A DNA stretch of 64,000 nt from Evernia prunastri (lineage: Eukaryota > Ascomycota > Lecanoromycetes > Lecanorales > Parmeliaceae): the NCBI GenBank assembly GCA_003184365.1, contig NKYR01000015.1:62001-126000 (forward strand), in the 5' to 3' direction. The notes under the pieces are model-generated. The model saw nothing but the letters and a program-made list of their open reading frames with translations. It was not told the origin of the DNA and made no database searches. Below are positions 1-12,075 of the stretch, one piece after another (positions within the stretch are counted from its first letter, which is position 1; every line of letters starts with the position of its first letter). Both the position numbers and the translations under genes were made by a program.

Positions 1-141
1 TTGTATAAAGTCCTTGATAGTAGTCTCCACCGTCTCCTGAGATCCCATTTCCTGGAATGCATCTAAGCAGACCGGTGCAAATTTGCACTGGAAACACCTG
101 GACTTGCATCTACATGGCGATAGACGATCGAAGCTACGGCG
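1..141 (-). CDS. Partial Cys-rich exon of an unidentified gene running off the left edge
   Basis: On the minus strand a frame is open from 147 to the window edge. It encodes a cysteine-rich stretch (CRCKSRCFQCKFAPVC) followed by an amphipathic-looking segment (QEMGSQETVETTIKDFIQ). There is no early Met, but a possible splice acceptor (GGCAG) at 142-143 would start the exon at 141 in phase 0, just inside the TAA at 148-150. The Cys-rich block followed by a helix is loosely like the C-terminal part of some fungal Zn-cluster regulators, but I do not recognise it. The short ORFs overlapping this strand in other frames look less protein-like. It may be an exon or chance. Confidence 0.3.
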
Positions 142-148
142 CTGCCAT

Positions 149-2204
149 TAATCGAGCCCAAAGCTAGAAAGCTTGAGATTGGCAGAGAAGTCGTGGTAAC
201 AGATACATCCTTGGGTGGCGGGAACAACGAGACCTTAAGCAGGAGCATTACCGCAACTGAGGTTGGACCAACCTACAATGGCTTGACTCGCCCTTCCATT
301 CGTATAGACAGCTTTCCTATCTTTCCCTGTTCCGATATCGAAGCCGTCGCATTGCACGTGAGCCTTATCTCCAACCCAGTCCTCAGACAAGCCCTCTCTG
401 CCCTTCACACTTTTCTGAATCACTATCGAAGAGACCTCGATGTAACCCAAGGCCCGAACCGCACCGAGTCCGCCTGACTGGAAAAGGGCCACCGAGTCTG
501 CAATATGCACCCGCCACCTCCGAATGCGTCTCAGAAAGAGCGGTGCCACCCTAGTAAGCGTGCAATATTTCTGTATACCCTTGATTCTACTTACTCTTAC
601 ATACGTACTTACATACACACATATATTCCTTATAAGGGTTTCACAAATCCAGACGAGCACACTTTCGCCTCTCACACGCATATTCGATGAGTACAATTAC
701 CATCCCCGTCTTCACACACAGCATCCATCCCTCCACCTCAGCATCGAGCTCAACAGCCCCCCTCCCCGACAGGAACACCGATGGGGTCGAGAAAGAAGAT
801 TTCATCAAGGTTGACGAAGTGACTAAGTGGGCGGATCGCTATAAGCTTTAACAGCCCTCACCACGTACTCTAGCAGACTTGAAGCGGGGAGGATGCCTCA
901 ATTGATCAAGACAACTTACCCAATCGCACCGACGACACCTCGGTCTTCCGATGGATAAATACGCGGCGTAGGTTACCCAAAAGAGGCAGGGAGGGAGGCG
1001 TAAGCCTGGATGTAAGGACTAGGCGGTGGGGTCGTTGGTAGGCTGGCGCTTTTATTCGTTCGTTCATTCCTTCCTTCCTTCTTTCTCTCTCGTTTCCACT
1101 CCTCTTTCTCTCTCTCTCTCATATAAGACGAAAAACCAGCGGTTCAATCTCCCAAGGGACCTCCAAGTCCCCTCAAGCTCTCACAATGGTGATTGAAGTC
1201 CGCATGCTAGATAGATCTAGCCTATCTCTCGAAACCAACCCGCCCCCTCTCTCTCTCCTTTTTTTCCTTTCTCTCCTGCCGACCTGAAACCGCATTCCTC
1301 CCACCATCGATATGAATTCCTCTTTCCTCCACCCCACCACACCATACGCCCACTTCCCTTCCCTCCCAAATCCCCTTCCGCAATTCCCCAACCCCCCTCC
1401 ACAATTCCCCAAACCCTTTCCCCCCCAACCTCCCTTCCTCTCCCCCACTCCCCAACTCCATCCTCTTCCCCCCCCCAATCCCCCTCCCATCACAGATCGA
1501 CATCGCCACGCCGACCACCCTATTTCCCCATCCGACGTAACTTGCCTACCGTACAACAGATCCCGACATCTAAAAGCGCAGTAAGCTAGCCGAACGAATC
1601 TCCTAACTAACTAACTACCTAACTTACTGACTGAAGGAGCGATGTTGGACCCGCGGACGTGAATTTGGACCCGGATGGGAGGAATAGGAGGGGAACAAGG
1701 AGGAGGACAGACAGGCGACACTAGGGAGAAAGAGGAGATCGGTATGGGAAGGGGGGGCGGGCAGTAGGGCTGGTGGAGACTGGTACTGTGCTGGGCTGGT
1801 TTCTATGCGTCAAGAACGCGATCCAAGCGCACGCAAGACCCCAGAGCGCAAACGACGCTGATGTCAATACCACATAACGCACAAACAGGCAGGGAGTAAC
1901 AACATATCGATACCACTTATCTCTCTCCTGCCCTTCAGCCATGACTCGAACCCACTCGAACCCACTCCTCTCTCTGCCCCCCCCAAAAAAGGAGGCATCC
2001 TCCTCGGCCGAACCATGCATCTCCCCCGTTTCCTTACTTCTGCGTCACGGTATCCGACTCGCCTAGAGTACCTACCGACCTATCTTTCCCCAGCAGATCT
2101 TCGACTCTGCTTTCCAAACACCCACCCCCATCATATCCCCCCCCCNCCCCCCCCCCCCCCCACCGCTCCTCCTTCCCCCTGTCCCCCGGCTGCTCGTACT
2201 CGCA
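149..2204. other. Intergenic, low complexity
   Basis: No gene is supported. The stretch has pyrimidine-rich tracts (about 1060-1120 and 1240-1480), small TACATACA-like repeats near 600-630, and CTAACTAACTAC repeats near 1600. Short ORFs here are low-complexity (Pro-, Gly- or Arg-rich) and overlap on both strands. The end (2137-2204) is a poly-C run containing an N, downstream of the stop codon of the minus-strand gene at 2205. Confidence 0.6.
2137..2161. repeat. Poly-C tract containing a single N at 2146
   Basis: An unbroken C run is interrupted only by one N. It lies about 45 bp beyond the stop codon of the neighbouring minus-strand gene, in its presumed 3' UTR. It is probably an unresolved homopolymer or a contig join. 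Confidence 0.9.
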
Positions 2205-4003
2205 CTATCCCTGCGGGCCCGAAACCTCCATGTAGAGGAATCCGGCCTCACCTGTACGGAAAACGCAGAGTTAGCGTTGGGGGTTGATCTTCGGACATGC
2301 CCTCGCCTTTACAACCCCGCCCCATTTTTTCACTTCTTCGCAACTGCTCTACTCATTTCTCCACGCGTCTCCCCAGCCCCTCCACCTCCTCCTCCTCACT
2401 GACTCCGCACACTTTCTCTCTTCCAAAACAAGCAAACAAAGCAAGCAACCAAGCATAGCCTTGAACCCAGTATCCCTCTCACCCCACCCCAAACCCAAAC
2501 CCAAAACCAAACCCAAAACCCAAAACCAAAAATCAAAAGCACCCCATCGCACCACACTCACCAAGTCTCCCCTGCACCCCCTCCTTGCCGTCCCTGACGC
2601 ACACCCCCGCCAGCGCGACGCCGACCTCCCAGAAGCGGCCCCAGGTCCAGTGGTCCGTGTGGCCGTGGCCCGGCCCCGTGGTGCGGATGGTCATTTTGCA
2701 CTTGCCGTCGTCTGTTCGGGCCGCCCGAAAAAAAAAGAGGGGGGGTTAGAAAAGGGCCCGGTCAGCAAAATGCGACGAATTGCTCGATTGGGGTGAGGGG
2801 TGGGTGGGTGTCTGTTCTACTGGAGTTTGCCTTTTTGTCTTTTGAGGGGAAAGCAATGGGGGTGAAGATGGATAGTTGTAGGGAGTGTACGCAGCGAGCT
2901 CCAACTCAACAACACAAAACCCCAAAAAAACATTAAACAAGAAATACAACAAAAAGAAAGGAAACCCCCAACCACTCACCAGAAACCAACAAAAACGGCA
3001 GGGCCACCCCAGCCTCCGGGTCCCCCCTCGGCCCAAACGAAAACACCTCGTCGCCCGCGCGCATCGTGTTCAGGATCTGCTGGCACGACACCAGGACCTC
3101 GGGCCGGGGGAACTTGCCGTAGCAGCGCAGGTGCGCGGGGTCGTACTTGGACAGTGTGACGCGGAGGTTGTTGTCGCCGCCTGTGAGAAATCGCGTCCGG
3201 GGGGGGGGGGCGAACCGGTCAGCGATGGATGAGCGTGGGGGAACGCAGACGTATTGGGCATGGGCATGTACAGCTTAGACTGGTCTGCGATTGAAATACA
3301 AAAACAAAACCCGAAAAGAAAAAGAAAAGAAAAAAAACCCACCAATATCCTTCGCAACCCCCCCCTTCCCCTCCCCCTTCCCCACGCAGTTCCTCACCAG
3401 CACAAAACTCGCCACGGCCAAATCCTCAAAGCTGGCCCGGGCCGTGCGCTCCCCCGGCCCCAAGCACGGCTCGATGACGCATTTCCCGTCGGAGCTGATG
3501 AAGCGCTGGGGGAGGGGGACGTCGATGATGGCGTTGTCGTTGTCGTTGTCGTCGTCTTGTGCGGAGGAAGGGTCGGTGGCGCCCAAGGAAACGTTGCGTG
3601 CGGTGGAGGAGGAAGGGTTACGTGTGAGCCCCCGGGGCCCGAAAGTGACCTGGGTGGTGTCGATGCCGACGATGCGGACGGCGTCGCTGCAGGAGTCGAT
3701 GTTGAGGTCGTGCCCGAAAGCGCGGGCGTTGCAGACGAAGGAGACGAAGCTGTTTGGGTTGAAGGGGGCCGCTGTGTCGTTGTTGTTGGTGGTGGTGGTG
3801 GTGGTGGTGGTGGTGTTGGAATTGCTATTGGGAGGGTTGGTGGTGAATGTGGTCGTATCATTCCCGCCGGCGCCGGCCGAGGCAGGACCAGGACCAGGAC
3901 CAGGACGCAGGAGCTGCAGCGGGTCATTCTCCAGCACGAGCGCGACGGCGGATAACGGTACCACGGTGGCGACGAGAATCAGAAGGAGAAGGCAACGAGT
4001 CAT
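2205..4003 (-). CDS. Secreted protein of unknown function, four exons
   Basis: I model exons 4003-3343, 3180-2980, 2711-2562 and 2251-2205. All junctions are GT-AG, phases match at every junction, and the sum is 353 codons (352 residues). The N-terminus (MTRCLLLLILVATVVPLSAV) is a signal peptide; an alternative ATG lies at 4024. A Thr/Asn/Pro low-complexity linker with a (Thr)n/(Asn)n run follows. The rest is a compact Cys-containing domain: FVSFVCNARAFG, DGKCVIEPCLGPGERTA, FVLVRNCV, LVSDDGKCKMTIRTTG, and WEVGVALAGVCVRDGKEG near the end. The last exon encodes only GEAGFLYMEVSGPQG. The pattern suggests an extracellular disulfide-bonded protein, possibly cell-wall or effector-like. I do not recognise a named family. 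The downstream introns are rich in poly-T and CA-type low complexity. Confidence 0.82.
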
Positions 4004-4636
4004 GCTGTGCGTCTTCTCGTGCATGATGGGGAAAGAAAGACTAGAAAGACTAGCATTCCGTATTTGCCAGGGATTGAACGACGCAGGCCGGAAGTGCAAA
4101 ACAAAACTTGGGAAGTGCAGTCCGTACCGCCCGAGCCAGCGCTTGGAAAAGGCATAGGTTGTTCCAATAAGAGGGTAGCGGGGGTTTAGAGGGCAAGTTG
4201 GAAAGGAAGGGCAAGAGAGGGAGATCAGGGGTCGCGAAATCGGCTGGCGCCTGCTTTTATCCGATGATGCGCCTTCCAACCTACCCGAGTCCACGTGTAC
4301 ATGTGTGAGGATTAACAGGGCCAAGGGGATTCACTGTAAAAGGGACGATGCGGGATGTGTGGATCCTGACAATTGAGCTGGAGGTGAAAAGCGGCTGAAG
4401 ATCGAATGATGTCGCGCAGGTTGGAGAAAGAAAGAAGGTCAGTGTGACCAAGGCCAATGCTCTGTTTGCTATCAATGAGGCCTTAAAGACTTCCCATTCC
4501 AAACGCACATCGCGACGCCTACCATGTTGATATTCTACCAACCCTTTGCCGTCCAACACCCATACTGTCGTTGTATGATGCTTCGTTATATCTAGATTCC
4601 AAAACGCTCGCAAAGAAACGCCCGCTCTTCTATCCA
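4004..4636. other. Gap between two minus-strand genes
   Basis: This holds the 5' flank of the secreted-protein gene and the 3' flank of PPN1. No ORF is convincing. A 9-nt direct repeat (GGAAGTGCA) occurs near 4090 and 4111. No clear TATA or tRNA is seen. Confidence 0.5.
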
Positions 4637-6771
4637 CTATATATTTTGTCCGAATTCATCATGTAGCTCGTCATCATCGCGCGTGCCAACAAAAGCGCGG
4701 CTGACAAAGGTAAACCATACCTTGTTGATGGCCTTCCGGTGCTTATGCTTCTTGCCGTGCTTTTTGTGTTTTTTCTTTGATACGGCAAGCTCACTGTCCC
4801 CACAAGCTACCGCGTCCACTTCGTTTTCCAAGGCAGCGGAGTCTTCATCATCGAGATCAGCAATGCGATCGCCCTCCGGAGGCTTGTACTGCCCAATCCG
4901 TCCCGCCAAGTCAACGTAGCTCCTCACAGTCAAATCCTTCATTCCAAAGATGGAGTCATTCAGGGTATCATATTCAAGCTCGTACTTGAACTTGTTATGA
5001 TGTCTCAACTTGTCCTTACGCGGTTTCTTTCCAGAATGTTTGCCGTCGTGCCAACCCTCCTCCCCGACATCTTGCTCTTGACCGAAGTCGTCGTTAATGC
5101 GGGTAAGGTTCGCGAAGTACTGCTTGTAGCCAAGTAACGATAAAGTTTGAGGGGAGTATGCGGGTCCTGGAGGCGCCGACTTGGAGGGCGGTTTAGGAAT
5201 TTTGATCTTGGGCTTATTAGACTTCTTTTTCTTGCCCTTTCCCTTCTTGCTCTTCTTTTTCTCTATGTCAATCGGCTTCTCATTTTCATCTTTTATGAAG
5301 CAATGAGCCTCCTCAGCTTCCTGCAGGGTCATCTCCTCAGGACAATTTGCGCGCGACAGTGGACGGTTCTCAAGGCCCGAGATGTTGTATTCGATAATCC
5401 TTAGCGTGGGGAAGTAATTTGGGACGACACTCGGTGAGACGAGACTGACGCTGTATCGTTCAGCCCATTCTCCGCCAATCCTCTCCAGGAACTTGTCTTC
5501 CTTAGTCTTCTTACTCTTCTTCTTTCTGGTAACGCTTTCGAACAGGTCTTTGAAGTAGCGAGAGCCAGATCGTCGTGGGGCATCTGGTATCTGGGACCAC
5601 CCTGCGCGCAGCTCCGTCAGATAATCAGCAGTTGATTGAACATTCAACTCGTCATCTAGAGCCATTCGTGCAAAAGACCCCGTCTTCCCTCTCAGCGCTT
5701 TATTGCTGATGTCCTTGCGGTCCTGAAGTAAGAAATGATCTATATTCATATGCCCATACAACGACCCCACTACAACATCTCGGTATTGCTGTAGCCATAA
5801 GGTGTATTTCTGCCAGCAAGTCTCGTCCCATAATAGCTTTGCTTCTGTTCTTGCTGGCGGCACATGTCCTATTAGAAGAGCCTTCATTCCTCTATCCCGT
5901 ATGAATTGTAGTTGAATCCGAAGCCACTCCATCTGCTGGTATCCTGGTTCCGATTTCTCGGCGCATCCGTCTACCGCAGTATTGTGCTCGAAAAAGTACA
6001 TCGTGTTGAGGCTGAAGACCGCAAGATGGTTGGGTATAACTTCAACTGAGAACCATCCTCCAGTTGAGAAGCCATGCCTCTGCTCTTCAGGTATGAACTT
6101 TCTCCAGACGCTCAAGTACTTCTGCGTCCACTCGTTGGGCCCCGGTTGCATGATGTTGTGGGGCATTATGTCATTGTTCCCAAAATTCGGCACTATTGGT
6201 ATTTTGAAGTCCTTTGTAGGGTCCGTATCGTCCTCGTTACCAAAGACTTCCTCGAACTTGTGTACCAGCAAATCATTTGTTGATATAATCTCCTTCTCGG
6301 ATCTCGGTATTTCCTCATCAGAATCGTGGCGTGAAGAGTCTCCGGTCCATATGATGAAGTCGACCGTGTCTTTGAGGTGGTCATTGACCCATTGGAAAGT
6401 AGCATTGACTAGGGTTATGGGAGAGTCACAGTCCGTAGTCTCGGCTCCGAAGATGCCAGCAGGTCCATTCCCTCGATGGCAGGCTGCGTCTTCCTCGGTG
6501 GAGGAGTAGGTTTTGTAGAATTCGTCCGGATGGAAGTCTAGGCACACATTAGTACTTTTACCTGCAGTACACCATGCTCTGGTCTGCTTTAGGAAGCTTT
6601 CATACCTGTGATATGAAGGAACCTCCCGTGCAGTCCTTTCCCTTTCACCAAGTCTTGCGAGGGAGGTCCAGATTGTTTATCGAAAGCCTCTGCTACCAAA
6701 GGTTGTTGCTCTGTAGGGAGTGCGTTGCCGTAACTCAGAAAGAGTGCAAAAGCCAGCGAGTGAAGGAACAT
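4637..6771 (-). CDS. PPN1: Endopolyphosphatase (vacuolar polyphosphate hydrolase)
   Basis: The enzyme hydrolyses internal phosphoanhydride bonds of long-chain polyphosphate, in the vacuole of fungi. Exons are 6771-6606 and 6537-4637 (688 residues); an in-frame ATG at 6813 would add 14. The 69-nt intron splits ITD in the first metal motif: exon 1 ends LHGRFLHIT, exon 2 opens DFHPDEFYK. Calcineurin-like metallophosphatase motifs follow in order: WTGDSSRHD, NFGNNDIMPHN, LLIGHVPPART and GHMNIDHF. The N-terminus (MFLHSLAFALFLSYGNALP) is a signal peptide or signal anchor, as expected for a type II vacuolar protein. A Lys-rich insert (near residue 430) and the C-terminal WFTFVSRAFVGT block are typical of fungal Ppn1. 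Length fits the family. Identification rests on motif order and the conserved ends. Confidence 0.93.
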
Positions 6772-9104
6772 GTTGCTTAAAGAATGACGAGCTGATTGCC
6801 TGGGGAGTTGCATTTATCAAGGGAGCGACAATGGTGGGAACATGAGAAAAATTATGTGGCCTCAGCGACACAACGGCCGTCACAGCCTACGGCCGAAGGA
6901 GGAAGGATTCTGGATGACCGCTGGCGCTGATTGCTGCGCAGCTGAAATCCAAAATGATGCTATTCTGGCCGCGTCAGTAACGGGAGGACAGCCTTATTGA
7001 AGAGAGGACAGCAGGGATAATGTGGGCGGGCGAACGGGGAAAGCAAGTACAATTGTCCCCTGCTTCTCGAGTGTCGACTTTGCTATTGGCTTGGAATCCG
7101 GGGTGAAGAGATGTTGAAGATGCACAATTGAAAGCGGAGAGATGTGTGATTCTATATCCTCATCAGATGAAAGAGCACGCGATCAAATGTATCCGCCCTT
7201 CAAAGCTGATGGTGATGAGGCTTGACGGCATCAGCAGGCCTCTCGACCAATACTTTTGTCCGTCCGGGCACGTGTAGCCTTCTCAAAGGCAGCTTTGGCG
7301 CACCCTCCAACATATAGTACTAATGTCTACCTACCCCAACCATCAAAAGGACCGAAAGTCATGCGGGAAAACATTAGCATTATTCTATCTTTCTGTTAAT
7401 GTACATAGATTATGCCCCTAGAAATGTTGAGGATGCCTTTGCTTTTCCCCCGCATCACTGTTGATACAAAGCATACTCCGCCAGCGCGACTCTTTGCAAT
7501 AATGCAGCAAGCAGCCAGACCTACTCAGCTGCAAGTGAAAGTCGAAGCAATAAAGCCGTCAAAGGAACAAATGCGGTACCAGGTTCCGGAGACGCCATGC
7601 GATTTGAGGAAATGCAATACATATCATCATGTGCTCCAATGACCGTTTTTCCTACCTTTTGATCTCCATGCTCTTTATCTTGAGAATCTTGTGGCGGAAA
7701 TATATACAGATATACAGATACTACCATCGTTCCTATATGGCTAAGTGCTTTGAATACGTGTCTTCGGTCGTTCGCTTAGCCAACCACTTTCTTTTCAACG
7801 CAGAGTCTCGCAGCTTTAACCATGATCTCTCTCTCCTTTTCTCTTTATATCTTCATGAATGACTCTATAGGGATTGGCAATGCTTGCAGCGGACTCGTGA
7901 TGCCTTCTCACTACGGATTCGCATGCAGTAACCGTGTTGCTTATTGCCTCTCCAGTTACTTCCTCATACTTTCCGCCCCAAACGTCTAGCGAGGTCATCA
8001 CTAAGCTCGTCATTTCATTCTAGCCGAGTGCAGTGACCTCTGTCCGAAAGAAATGCGTCGTCCTCTAAGATGGCCATGACCAATGCAACAACTAAACACC
8101 GTCCAGCATGTAACAGGATTTCAAGTCTTGGGTAAATTGGGTAAAGAATCGCCATGGCTGTATCCATCACAAAGTCTGAGGAACCCGTTGTTCGAATATC
8201 AATACTTAGGAATGCTACACGGGATTCAGAAGTCTTCGTCCATGTTGACGTTGGTCGCGTAGAGATGGATGGGAGAGACCGACAGATGCAGATAGTTTTG
8301 TTTGAAGAAAGCACGGGGACGGTCATGGTAGTAACACTGCCTCCACGAGAGAAGATGATCTTGGGTAGTAGAGGAGCAGGTACGACAAGCAGTGCGGAGG
8401 AGGAGTAGTTGTGATTGACTGTCTCTGCTGCGAGACGCTGCTTAGGCCTAATCGAAATTCTTTCATGGTCGGACAGTGCACTCCTTCTGAATCTACATCC
8501 TCTTCTGCATCGGAACCCACGAGATACGAAGTAGGTACTTCGACTCGGACCATGGTGAAACAGAAGCTAGGAGTTGAAACTTAGGAATATAGTAGTGGTC
8601 TCGCCCAGGTTGGCTGTCTGTATAAAGAATGGTCAAGCGAAGGACGGTACATAAGCCTGCCGAGGACCTTCAATTACGCAACATGTCTCGCTTGAAGTCC
8701 AGCTTGAAGCGCTACTCTAAAGCTAACGCGCCTTTGGAATGGAATGGGGACATGGACAGGGGCACTTCAGTAACCCCATGTCGGCTAAGTTATTGGTCGC
8801 CAAGAGATAATCGATCTCCCGAGTCCCGATGCAGGGTCTCTCAGGGTCCATACCATACTAACCTTAGATGTAACTAGCGTAGTAAATAATCAGGCTCCCC
8901 TTGAATTCTTGATCCTTGATCCTTTTTTTTTTACTTTTGTAAAAGATGCATCTCAGCTCAGTCAGCTGAGATTGTTGGATGACTTCGAAACAATGACCTT
9001 GACTCGGCTTCGATAACATTCCACTCTCCTTGTTTGTGGGATCCAGCAATTCGATTCGCACAAACAAGAACAAGGAACAAGGAACTTCTCAACCTCCAAC
9101 CAAT
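6772..9104. other. Intergenic
   Basis: No gene is supported over 2.3 kb. Several ORFs of 60-100 codons occur on both strands (for example around 8015-8553), but none has a recognisable domain and they overlap one another. The right end is the presumed promoter/5' UTR of the acyltransferase, and the left end the upstream region of PPN1. Confidence 0.5.
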
Positions 9105-10522
9105 ATGCCTGTAAAGAGTGTGCACCAGAAAGGCTCGGCCACGACAAATGCTAACGTTGTGCCAATCTTACCCAAGGTGAAGGATACCATACTCCAGAAT
9201 GTGCCTCGATCCGAACCAGCCTTAGCTACCCGCATTTTCCGCGTCCTTCTCCTGCTTCTTTACTTCTGGACATCTTCCATCATGTGAGGCTTATCTGTAC
9301 AATTGACCTCATAATCACGTGCCAGAGCTAAATGAATTCTCAGCATAGGAGTCACTCAATACATTGGAACGCCCCTCTACCTGATCAACAAAGACTACTA
9401 CTACCGCTTCATGGCCTTTACAAAACAGTGCATGACCCTCTTGGTCTTATCCATGACCCAATGGTGGACCACCACAACCGTCCATGTTAGCGGCGACGAT
9501 AGCGTCCGAGGCCAAATCCACAGGCTTCCCAACGGCCACTTGCAATGCAACTTTGCCTCCCGTATGGTTCTGATCGCCAATCACCAGGTGACACCAAATC
9601 ATCTTTGTGCTGCGCTCGGACTAACGTTCCACTCAGCTGTACAACGACTGGATCTACCTCTGGTGGACCGCCTATACTAACCGTCCCACCAACCACGGCC
9701 ACGTCTACATCGTCCTCAAAGAATCCATTCTGTACATCCCTCTCGTAGGTCTCGGTCTCCGCCTCGTGGGTTTCGTATTCATGTCCCGAAACATGAAAAC
9801 CGACACGCCCCGCCTCACCCGCCGACTCGGCCAACTGACGCGCCGTAGCAATGACGGTACGGGAGAATTACAACCAATGTGGCTCATGATGTTCCCCGAA
9901 GGTACCAATCTGAGCAAAAACGGGCGAGCGAAGAGCGTCAAGTGGGCCGAGAGACAAGGCGAGCCGGATCTCAAGTACACGCTTATCCCACGTAGCACCG
10001 GAACCTATTTCTGCCTCAAAGCGTTAAACGGGACCTTGGAATGGGTGTATGATTGCACATTAGCCTATGACGGCGTTCCGTAATGCTCCCTCAAACCAAC
10101 CCCCCCCCCCGGCCCCCTTTTTTTTTCCGTCACACATCCCAATACCCAGACTAACACGTACCCCCCTTTCCCCCGCCAACAGCAAAGGCCAATACGGCCA
10201 AGACATCTTCACCCTCCGCTCCACCTACTTCGAACGGCACCCGCAAGCCCCCATCCACATGCACTGGCGGCGCTTCAAAGTCGCCGACATCCCGCTCGCG
10301 ACGCTGGAAGACTTCCACGCCTGGCTGATGGAGCGGTGGAACGAGAAGGAGGCTCTATTGGCCGAGCATGCGAAAACGGGCCGCTTCCCGTCTTCGATCG
10401 ACGACGGAGAGCCCATCACGACGGAGGTGAAGCTGGGGCGGTGGTGGGAGATCGGCCAGCTCGGCGCGGTGTTGGGTCCGTTGTTCGTGGGTATTTTTGG
10501 CGTGTGGAGAGTTATTGGCTAG
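9105..10522 (+). CDS. Lysophospholipid acyltransferase (AGPAT/LCLAT-like, PlsC family)
   Basis: It probably transfers an acyl chain from acyl-CoA to a lysophospholipid (lysophosphatidic acid or a related acceptor) at the ER membrane. Exons are 9105-9283, 9344-9587, 9637-10079 and 10183-10522; phases agree throughout and give 401 residues. A hydrophobic segment (FRVLLLLLYFW) and a second (IIIGVTQYIGTPLYLI) precede the catalytic HX4D motif NHQLYNDW, which is formed across the second intron. Motif III is FPEGTNLS, with RSTGTYFCLKAL after it and YDCTLAYDGVP further on. A C-terminal membrane segment (LGAVLGPLFVGIFGVW) ends the protein. The order matches the AGPAT3/4/5-LCLAT1 and yeast Cst26 group. 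Substrate is not shown by sequence. An upstream in-frame ATG at 9030 is possible; I chose 9105 for its context (CAATATG). Confidence 0.9.
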
Positions 10523-12075
10523 GTAAAATTTAGATGTGCGCGTGTGTGTGTCACGATTCCTGCAAAATTTGGACAGGTAGGCAGCATTGGCGTCGGTAGA
10601 GATTCAGCATCTGGCTCCAATTTGTGCGTATGATGTCCTTTCTCAAAATCTTGCATTCTCAGCGCGTCACGTGGTAAAGCCGCTATACAGGAAGAAGACT
10701 CTGCCCGGCTTTCAACTTCCTCTTCCTCTCTACAAAGGTGTCTTTCCCACCGTTTTTTTCGGCAGGGCGCGCGAAATATACATGCTTTCTACATTGATAT
10801 TTTGTTAAAGACTGCCTACAAGAACGCCACCAAGGAGAAACTTTTCGGATGTCCGCACGAGACCACAACCTTCATTGACAACAAGGACAAGAGTACCGCC
10901 GTGAAGACGCTGACAGCAACGTGATTGCCAGAGTACTCTCACCAGCCCACGACAAACAGCAGAAAGTCCTGACTGTTCTCATAGCTTCGTCAATCAAAAT
11001 CAATCACCCTCTATCCTCATGGAGGTTGCAGTGCGTTCAAACCTCATTCCGCCCCGTCGCGCAGCGTAAGTGGATATATGAATGTGGGATGTCAGGATTT
11101 GGTATGTGGGACCGCAAAAACTTCTTGAGATATCCTTTTTGCGATGCTACGCGAAGTATTTGCACTAGAATTGTAGGGAGGAACCACCTCCGAAGTCTGT
11201 CAGGCCATCAACGCCAGAACTGCTCACCTCACACAAATGCAATTCCCTCCTACCGCTGGGCAATTTGCATTTGATCCGCCGACCAATACGTCATCGTGGT
11301 CAACCTCTACGCAGGCTTCACTATTGATACGCGGCATTGTCGTTATCGGCCACTTTATAGATTTCACATGCGCCGGCAAGCGAGCGAAAGTCTTGGAATC
11401 TCAGGGATTAGCCTACGAGTATACTAGACAATCGCCTTGCCAATCGCCGGCCGTCTCCAAAAGAGGTCTGGAATGACTGAGACTACTCAAACTTTCATGT
11501 ATCAGGAGTGGCGTGAGTGATCATTCCAAGGCGAAATTGCTGTGGACAGAGTGGAAGCGAGGCGGATGACGGTGAGACCAGGGGTTGATGGGGGGGTTTG
11601 ATGAAGGGGGAATTGAAAGGAAAACGAGTCCGTGCCTGGACGGTGATGACCTAGCCCAATCCGTCAATCTATTTACGGGCTGACCAGTCATTTCATGACT
11701 TGACTAGATCCATAAGTCAGCTTACAAAGTGTTGCAATCGGGAGGAAAACTTGATCGAGCCGGCGGAGTGACTTGTCATTGCAGCTGGCCTTGTTGCCTT
11801 GTAGTTCTTACGGCCAATCATCACCGGTGCACTACACCACTTTCGTCTCTTCACGACGATCGAGCTAACTCTTATAGGTAAAGGTTGATTTTAACAAAAG
11901 GGCAAAAAAGTTCCTAATTGAACCTGGCTACGTGTGCCAGCAAATACGGATGCTCAATTTTTCTCTATAAATGTGAGTCAATCTCAAGCTTGAAGAAATC
12001 AAAGACAGTCCTTCCTCTTACCAATTCCTTTTTTGCCCTGCTTGTCACTTCAAAAACCGTACGACTCGATACCTC
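10523..12075. other. Intergenic
   Basis: No identified gene. A protein-like frame ends in TGA at 10921-10923 (KEKLFGCPHETTTFID) but has no clear start or domain, so I do not call it. Short ORFs at 10921-11274 and 11237-11476 look random. The last 200 bp are the promoter and 5' UTR of the Clr5 gene. Confidence 0.45.

Noticed and set aside
4054..4160. A tRNA-like element upstream of the secreted-protein gene (minus strand GTTCAATCCC and TGGCTCGGGCGG)
   Set aside because: B-box- and A-box-like strings occur, but no acceptor, D or anticodon stems can be folded.
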